Of a stretch of 64,000 bases of DNA, positions 58,301 through 64,000 are shown one piece after another; position 1 is the first letter of the stretch, and the number at the start of each line of letters is the position of its first letter. The notes under the pieces are model-generated. The model saw only the letters and a list, made by a program, of their open reading frames with translations. It had not been told where the DNA came from and ran no database searches. The stretch is from the NCBI GenBank assembly GCA_032173965.1, contig CM063295.1:3348001-3412000 (forward strand). Reading direction: 5' to 3'. This DNA comes from Sitta carolinensis (taxonomy: Eukaryota > Chordata > Aves > Passeriformes > Sittidae). The translations under genes were made by a program, and so were the position numbers.

Positions 58301-58607
58301 GGATTGTCTGTCTGTCAGACATTTGGTGTCTACAACGACATAAAATTAATTCTGTCTTGGCATGAGCAATTCCAATCCCATTAATACTGTTTCTAGGTTG
58401 ATATCTTTTCTTCATGCTTTAAATCCTCTATGTCTAATATTCCAAACAAGCTTCTAAAGTCCAAACTGCCAAAGATTGCTTTCTTTAGCTTATTTTGAGT
58501 GTTTATTTGCAGCATGTTTTTTTGAGTCCTGGCCTCATTTTTTAAAATCCTTTCTCTTGTTCCATAGGAACCCGGGAAGGGGGAAAGATATTAAAGGTAA
58601 AAACAGA
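55351..58607. other. Unique AT-rich sequence, no gene seen
   Basis: Positions 55480-55620 are well-mixed unique sequence that could be a conserved element; this is only an impression. A short (TTTA)n tract lies at 56390-56408. A GC-richer patch at 57840-58310 has overlapping open frames on both strands without a domain. Confidence 0.4.
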
Positions 58608-58629
58608 TTTTTTTTTTTTTTTTTTTTTT
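58608..58629. repeat. Poly-T tract (22 T)
   Basis: Uninterrupted run of 22 T. Confidence 0.9.
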
Positions 58630-58832
58630 AATGTACAGTATTCAGATTGATATGAGAAGGTGAAAAAAATTAAGAAAACATCTTTTATAGAAAAATCAGT
58701 GACAGAAAAAGGGCGTCACAGGGGGGTGAGATGGGACAGATCAGTGAAATGATCACTCACCTTCAGGCACAGGATAGATGAGAATCCTGGTACAAAACAT
58801 GTACCTGTCAATTTTTTTCTATTTTTTGGGGT

Positions 58833-58834
<2 letters not shown>

Positions 58835-58879
<45 letters not shown>
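58835..58879. repeat. Poly-T tract (45 T)
   Basis: Uninterrupted run of 45 T, the longest homopolymer in the window. A minus-strand frame across it encodes a Lys run and is an artefact. Confidence 0.9.
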
Positions 58880-59020
58880 CTTCTTGGAACTTTGACACAG
58901 GGAATTTCCTCTACTTTTAATACAAAGTTGATCCTAAATGAGCTGTTTTGAGGAGCTTTCCTTCGTTCAAGAAAGTTTCCTTTATTTCTTTCTGGTAAGG
59001 TGTTGTCTTGAGATAGGTAA

Positions 59021-59061
59021 CAAATAGCAACTATTTGCTCCTAACAAATAGCAGCTATTTG
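59021..59061. repeat. Tandemly duplicated small hairpin
   Basis: CAAATAGCAACTATTTG (59021-59037) and CAAATAGCAGCTATTTG (59045-59061) are two copies of the same inverted repeat at 24-bp spacing. Each has CAAATAG and CTATTTG arms around three bases. Confidence 0.85.
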
Positions 59062-60889
59062 CTTCCTGGTTTAGAATGGCAAATACTGTCCTCTGCTCGA
59101 TCTGGAGAGAGTAACTATGGATGCATGCACCTCAAGATAGGACCTTTCTAAATGCTAAAAGCAGGAAACATAGTTTAAAAGGCTACTTTTTGCGGTGTTA
59201 TCACCATGTCTATGTTTTTGCCAGTATTCACAGGATTCCTCATGTAGAATGGGAAGTTCTGCACTGAGCACAACTTCCAGGAATAGCAAAAAAGCCATTT
59301 TAAAAGATGCTTTCTGTCAGTCACGTCTAGCTTGTAGCACAAGAAGAATAAATTGCATCTTGCTTGGGAAAGTGACATAAACCCAGGGTTTTGTTATGTC
59401 ACAGAGGGATTATGGTGAGAGAGACAAGGCTCTGTCACCTGAGCTGTAATTCCTCTGGAGAAATTGCTGTGGCTTTAACTAGGGCATAAAATGCCATGGG
59501 GGGAGCAGCAGGAGACAGTGAATGATCCTGGTGCCTCCCACGGGCCTGGGGCAGAGCAGGGGATCACTGCAGAGGGAGTGAGGTGGACTAAGCATGGCAC
59601 ACCTTGTCTGCACCCAGCCCTGCTCTCTGCCCCTCCCTGGGCCAGCCCTGCTCTGCCACAATTCCCTCTCCATGCACACATCACTCCAGCAGTGCCTCAC
59701 CCAGGGCTGCCTGGGATGGGTGAATAAATTGGCTTTGTGTCTCGGGAGGCTTGGCTGCAGATCTTGGCTCTGCTTAAGGAGCTTGAGGGCTGGCAGTGCC
59801 TTCTCAGAGGGTTTAATTGAGTGATCACACTGTGACACAGACAATTCCTCCAAAGCCTCAGCAGAGGATGGCTTGGAACTGCAATTCTTTGTCATACCCA
59901 TTACGCTGCTCCCATGTCTTCATTCACTGGCTCCTCAAACGTGACAGGAGATACAGCTGCTGGGCGAGAAATTACAAGTTTCAGGAACAGGGTGGGAAGG
60001 AGAGAGGGGGAGGAAGAAATCAGTCATACAAATAGAATGATAATTCACTGCGTTAAGACACATAAACTTAAATAAAATCACTGTTAAAACTTTTAGATAA
60101 TTGTCAGGTTTTCATAGACTAACAACAGTCAGCCCGTTAATTTCACGAGTGTTATTTGACCCATAATAATAAATCAATGTGTTTAACTGTTTATTAATGA
60201 AACATTAGCTTGAGGGATGTCATTATTTGAAGTAGAAACACTCCATCTTTGTTTCCATTGGTGTAGTGGTGAGTATCCTAACAAAGATCATAATCCCTCT
60301 GGTGTGAGGACCGTTTGCAGAGTTCCCAGAATAACTCAGGTGTGTTGATGTCCCTGTGTCCAGCCTGGGTGCAGATGTTGTCTCAGCTGTGCAGCTGGGG
60401 CTGCTGCAGTATTTCAGCAGGATAGCTCTGGTGTGACAGCCTGGCACCCTGACCTGCTGTTCTGGGGTCAGCTGCTGCTGCACTGCTCAACAGAAAGCTC
60501 CTCTTAGCACTGCCACTGTGTTATTTGTCATTTCCTTTGATAATTTTTCATTAGTATGCTTGGCCTAAGAATGTGCTAATGGAATTTGATAAAAATGTGA
60601 AGCTGGGAGGAATTGCTAACACCGAGGAGCCGGGTGTGCTATCCAGGAAGAGATGGATGGGCTTGCAGATTGAAATAAAAGTGAATTAATGTTAGTAATA
60701 CCAAGGAAAAGGTCATGCTTCTAAGAACTAGCTGGAATTCAACTGCTGAGCAGGGATTTATCAGACAATAACTTGGAGAAGAAAGATAGGGACATAATAT
60801 GTCCAGTGGTCCAGCTGACCATTGGGTGACTGTAAAGCACCAAGAAGGTACAAAAATATAAAAGAGAAATACAGGCTTGGACACGTAAG
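59062..60889. other. Unique sequence, possible conserved AT-rich element
   Basis: No gene recognised. A GC-richer patch (59490-59750) is open in several frames on both strands. Positions 60040-60240 are AT-rich, non-repetitive and dense in homeodomain-like words; conservation cannot be judged here. Confidence 0.35.
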
Positions 60890-61000
60890 GTGAATTATTA
60901 AAATAGAAGAGTAATTGCCTCACAAGGCATTAGTGAGCCCTGGCTGGAATAGTCCCAGTGTTCAGTTCTAGTCACATTTCTTGCAAAGCTGATAGAGGGA
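60890..61000 (+). mobile_element. Ancient CR1/L3-like LINE ORF2 fragment
   Basis: AAGGCATTAGTGAGCCCTGG, then CTGGAATAGTCCCAGTG, then TTCAGTTCTAGTCAC and GCAAAGCTGATAGAGGG follow the layout of the 3' part of the reverse-transcriptase ORF in old amniote CR1/L3 LINEs. The plus-strand reading (Ala-Leu-Val-Ser-Pro then Val-Gln-Phe) hits a stop right after Phe, so the copy is dead. Flanking sequence from about 60660 to 61140 may belong to it. The assignment is from recall. Confidence 0.5.
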
Positions 61001-61344
61001 GAAGATAGGCACCTTTGACAGAGGGTTTAGAGCAGGATTTATGGCAGCTTCAAGAAGCTCCACTCCAAGTTCCAGTGTTTTAAGACAGGTTTTTGGTATA
61101 TCCTCTACAATGTGAGCTTTTAGGCATTTGCCTCCAAGAAAGATGTAATTAAGCTGATGAAAGTGGAATGTAACTCTATCAGTCTATTTGTAGAGAGATC
61201 TTTATTGTGAGGGGATGCTAGCAGAGTGACCTAAGGGAATGCCAGCAGGGAATGGATGGGATGGATTTTTGCAGGAATGGTTCATTTTAGAAAGGAAAAA
61301 TAACTGCTAACACTAAAAAATATTGATGAAGAGGAATAACAACC
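61001..61344. other. Unique sequence, possibly part of the LINE relic
   Basis: Unique AT-rich DNA between the LINE-like block and the poly-A tract; no separate feature recognised. Confidence 0.3.
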
Positions 61345-61372
61345 AAAAAAAAAAAAAAAAAAAAAAAAAAAA
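61345..61372. repeat. Poly-A tract (28 A)
   Basis: Uninterrupted run of 28 A followed by CAAAACC. It lies about 345 bp after the LINE-like block, but CR1-type elements do not end in poly-A, so the two are probably unrelated. Confidence 0.9.
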
Positions 61373-64000
61373 CAAAACCAGCAATTGGTTGTTGGTAAAT
61401 AAATAGAATTTAAATAAGTTCAGTTCTGCTTGTGTGAGAGAAATTCTTGAACAGCGTCCAAAATCCCATTAGTGACAAAGATACACATTTCAAATAGAGC
61501 TGAACCTGGGTTTCAATCAGGTTAAATTAAATAACTGAATAACTGTTTGTGATTGCAGGTACCCTGTGATGTGACAGGAGTTCATTTCCATTCCGAAATT
61601 CCTTTGGAATAAGTTTTTGATGACTCCACAGACGTCTCCCATTGAACAGCAGCTCTGCACACAAATTGTCTCCTTTGCTGTGCAGGCTGAGCTCTGCTCA
61701 ATAAACCCTGTGCTCTCCTCCCCCTTCCCTCACCAGGGTCATGGCTGGGCACTCCTCCCCTGCTCCTTGGAGCTTGGGAGAATTGGTGGTGTCCTTTAGA
61801 AGTGATGATTAACACCAATATAAAGGAAGATCTATTCTCCTGGAGACAGAATTATAGCTAGGTGTCAGTCTGGAATTTGTGAGGAGACTATTAAGGGCTT
61901 TTCAACCTAGTACAGTGGTGACAATATTGTGACATAAAGTTCTAACAAAGATTTTTATCTTACAACAAGGTTTAACAGCCTTCAGAGTCTAATATGAGCT
62001 TATTAATTCATGTCTGTTGTTTGACCTGTAACGATGTATATGTGTCTTAAAATGTTTAAGTTGCTTTAATATCAATGATGAATTTCTCTGCATTGCCAGC
62101 AGTGGATTTTGTGCAGTTTCTTGTGGCAGTTGATTTTGTATCTCCCTGGTGTTAGACACTGGCATTAACTGAGCTCAGTGTAACCCTTGAGTGGCAGAGA
62201 ACTCACTGATGTTTGCTCCAGGGCAGCTTTGGCTGCTGGGAGGCAGCCCTGGAGCTGCCAGGGGGCCAAACCCTGGCACCTGTGCCAGCAGCCTGTCCCT
62301 AGTGAGGAGGTTCTGGCAAAACTTCCTTTGCCACACTCCCCAGGGAACGTGGGCTCCAGACTCTGCTGCTGTGGAACTTGACTCTTTAATGTTTCATTAA
62401 TGTGGAACTTGAGTCTTTTCAGAGTGTATCTGGGAATGGTGTCTGGGTTGGAAAGCTTATGATTGCATTGTTCATTATCAATAAATTAAAAATTAGTAAA
62501 AATAAAAAAGATATTTTCCCAGTTCTCTTTCGGGATATTTCCTGGATTTTTGCCCAATATTCCTGAATTTTACTGTTTTAATATATCCCTGGTTTTGCCT
62601 TCTGATGTGCATGAGAGGTGAACAGTGTCAGTGTGAAAGACAGTTCTCTTCAGTTCTGTTCCCTCAAGACATAACAACCAATTGATGTCAGTTACCTCAA
62701 AAGCCAATTAATCCCACTCCTGTTTTGTTGGATCAATACTAATGCATTTTTCCTGTAATTTTCAGGTTTTGACATCGCTGGATGCCAGCAAAGCTGAGGT
62801 AGGAAATTCTGTCTTATACTGGTGGAATGTTAAATAGCTGCCTGTGCCTCTGATAGAGGGGCCAGCCTGCTTACAAGTTTGGGGTGAAAGTTTAAGTTCC
62901 TTCAGTTTGACATTTGTGCTGCTTCTAGTGCTTAACGAGCCAATCTTTGGAAATCTGGTCATGCTATAACAATATTTAAGCTCATAAAGCCCTTCCAGGA
63001 CAGTTTTCCCACAGTGCAGGTCCTTCTGAAGGTTTCCATGGCACCCACACCGAGCTCAGGGCTTGTTCAGGGTGTGGTTTTCTCCCACCCCCAGAAGGAG
63101 CAGGCTCACCTTGCCCTGTGCCCTTCCAATCTTCTCCTTTGCTCCTCAGCCTGGCAGGTTTGTAGCTGCCCCAGAGCTGGTTCTGGGGGTTGGCAGCTGT
63201 TCTGCCCCCTCCACACCTGGCTTGCCTCTCTCTTCTTGTACCAAATGCCACGAGCTGCTTGAACAGGCTGGGAATGACGGAGCAGCTGGATTCTGTGCCC
63301 AGCAGAGTCCTCACGGACTTGTGGAGCGCCATTGGCAGTGTTGTACGTTAGGTGCTGACATTGCTGCAGGTTGGCTTGATCCTTTTGGGCTCACATTTAC
63401 TTTGTCAGCTTTCCTCTTGATGTGTGAGTGTTTCTGACTGCTCTGAGGTTCTTAGAGGTGAAAATATCCCGATTATTTGAGTATGAATAACCAACTGCTA
63501 AAGCAAAAGTGGCAGTCCTTTGTGAGCACGAACGTGTTCGACTGCATTTGCCTCTTCTGAACATTGCTGCTGAACAAGTCACTGCACTTGTAATGACTGG
63601 CAGATATTTTAATTTGGTGCACAGTTCCTGAGTCATTTGTTTGTAACATCAGTTGGAAGCTCAGAGTGCTCCTCTGTGAAACCCCTCTTGGACTCACAGT
63701 AGGGAATTTGTGATGTGCTCCAAAGCTGATGTTCAACTGTGACAAAATGTGTAGGTGACTCTAACTGCTGGAGTCAGATAAATTTTTAATATGAACCTTT
63801 GGTAAATTAAATTGCATTATTAAAGAGAATAGATAAACTGTGCTAGTTACTTTAAAGAACAGGAACACGAGTTCACTTGCATACTGCAAAAGAATGAGAT
63901 CATTCATTTTTATTTGGATTGAGACTGTATTATCAGTGTTCAATTTAGCTGGTCTGATTCAATTGCATACTTGGCTTGTCTCAGGGAGTTTCAGGAGTAG
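61373..64000. other. Unique sequence, no gene seen
   Basis: AT-rich unique DNA with GC-richer patches at 62200-62350 and 63000-63330, where short frames are open on both strands without a domain (up to 124 codons at 63063-63437). No transposon, array or RNA gene recognised. Confidence 0.4.

Noticed and set aside
58716..58898. Lys-rich small protein on the minus strand
   Set aside because: The Lys run is the reverse of a 45-T homopolymer; the frame is otherwise featureless.
1..64000. tRNA or rRNA genes
   Set aside because: No stretch with a paired A box and B box (GGTTCGAATCC-type) or rRNA-like conserved words was found on either strand by reading.

Overview
The window reads as non-coding nuclear DNA from a bird, most likely a songbird. 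Three things point there: two LTR copies whose ends and internal words match avian, and partly passerine-type, endogenous retrovirus LTRs; CR1-type LINE debris; and many GC-rich minisatellites set in AT-rich unique sequence with long homopolymer tracts. These family matches are from memory and were not searched. I find no convincing protein-coding exon, tRNA, rRNA or other RNA gene, no CRISPR array and no operon. The window is probably intergenic or lies in a large intron; the sequence does not say which gene, if any, it belongs to.

Layout. Positions 1-152 hold the end of a 44-bp minisatellite that runs off the left edge. From 153 to about 8160 the sequence is mostly unique, with an old CR1/L3-like LINE 3' end near 5721-5868 and an (ATTTT)n microsatellite at 6704-6873. 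From 8490 to 9881 three different arrays follow each other closely: 10-bp, 14-bp and 34-bp units. An LTR-like element lies at 12484-12925, a 91/70-bp array at 13158-13688 and a composite array with a repeated palindrome at 15774-16210. An antisense solo LTR lies at 18108-18483 and a CR1 3' end at about 19912-20010. Positions 20011-29324 are unique sequence with GC-rich patches and one possible ancient repeat near 26440-26520. Then come a 1.3-kb, about 37-copy array (29325-30635), an A/C-rich simple repeat (33626-33760), a 15-copy 37-bp array (42884-43392), a 1.45-kb 23-bp array (51901-53357) and a CpG-rich 37-bp array with seven identical units (54854-55220). The right end holds long poly-T and poly-A tracts, a duplicated small hairpin and another CR1/L3-like relic (about 60890-61000).

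All the longest open frames (up to 647 codons) lie in minisatellites whose unit length is not a multiple of three and contains no stop. They are by-products of the repeats, not genes. The most notable content is therefore the repeat biology: about ten unrelated or partly related arrays in 55 kb, several with a 34-37-bp period, higher-order structure and one-sided decay. I did not find a new gene system here.
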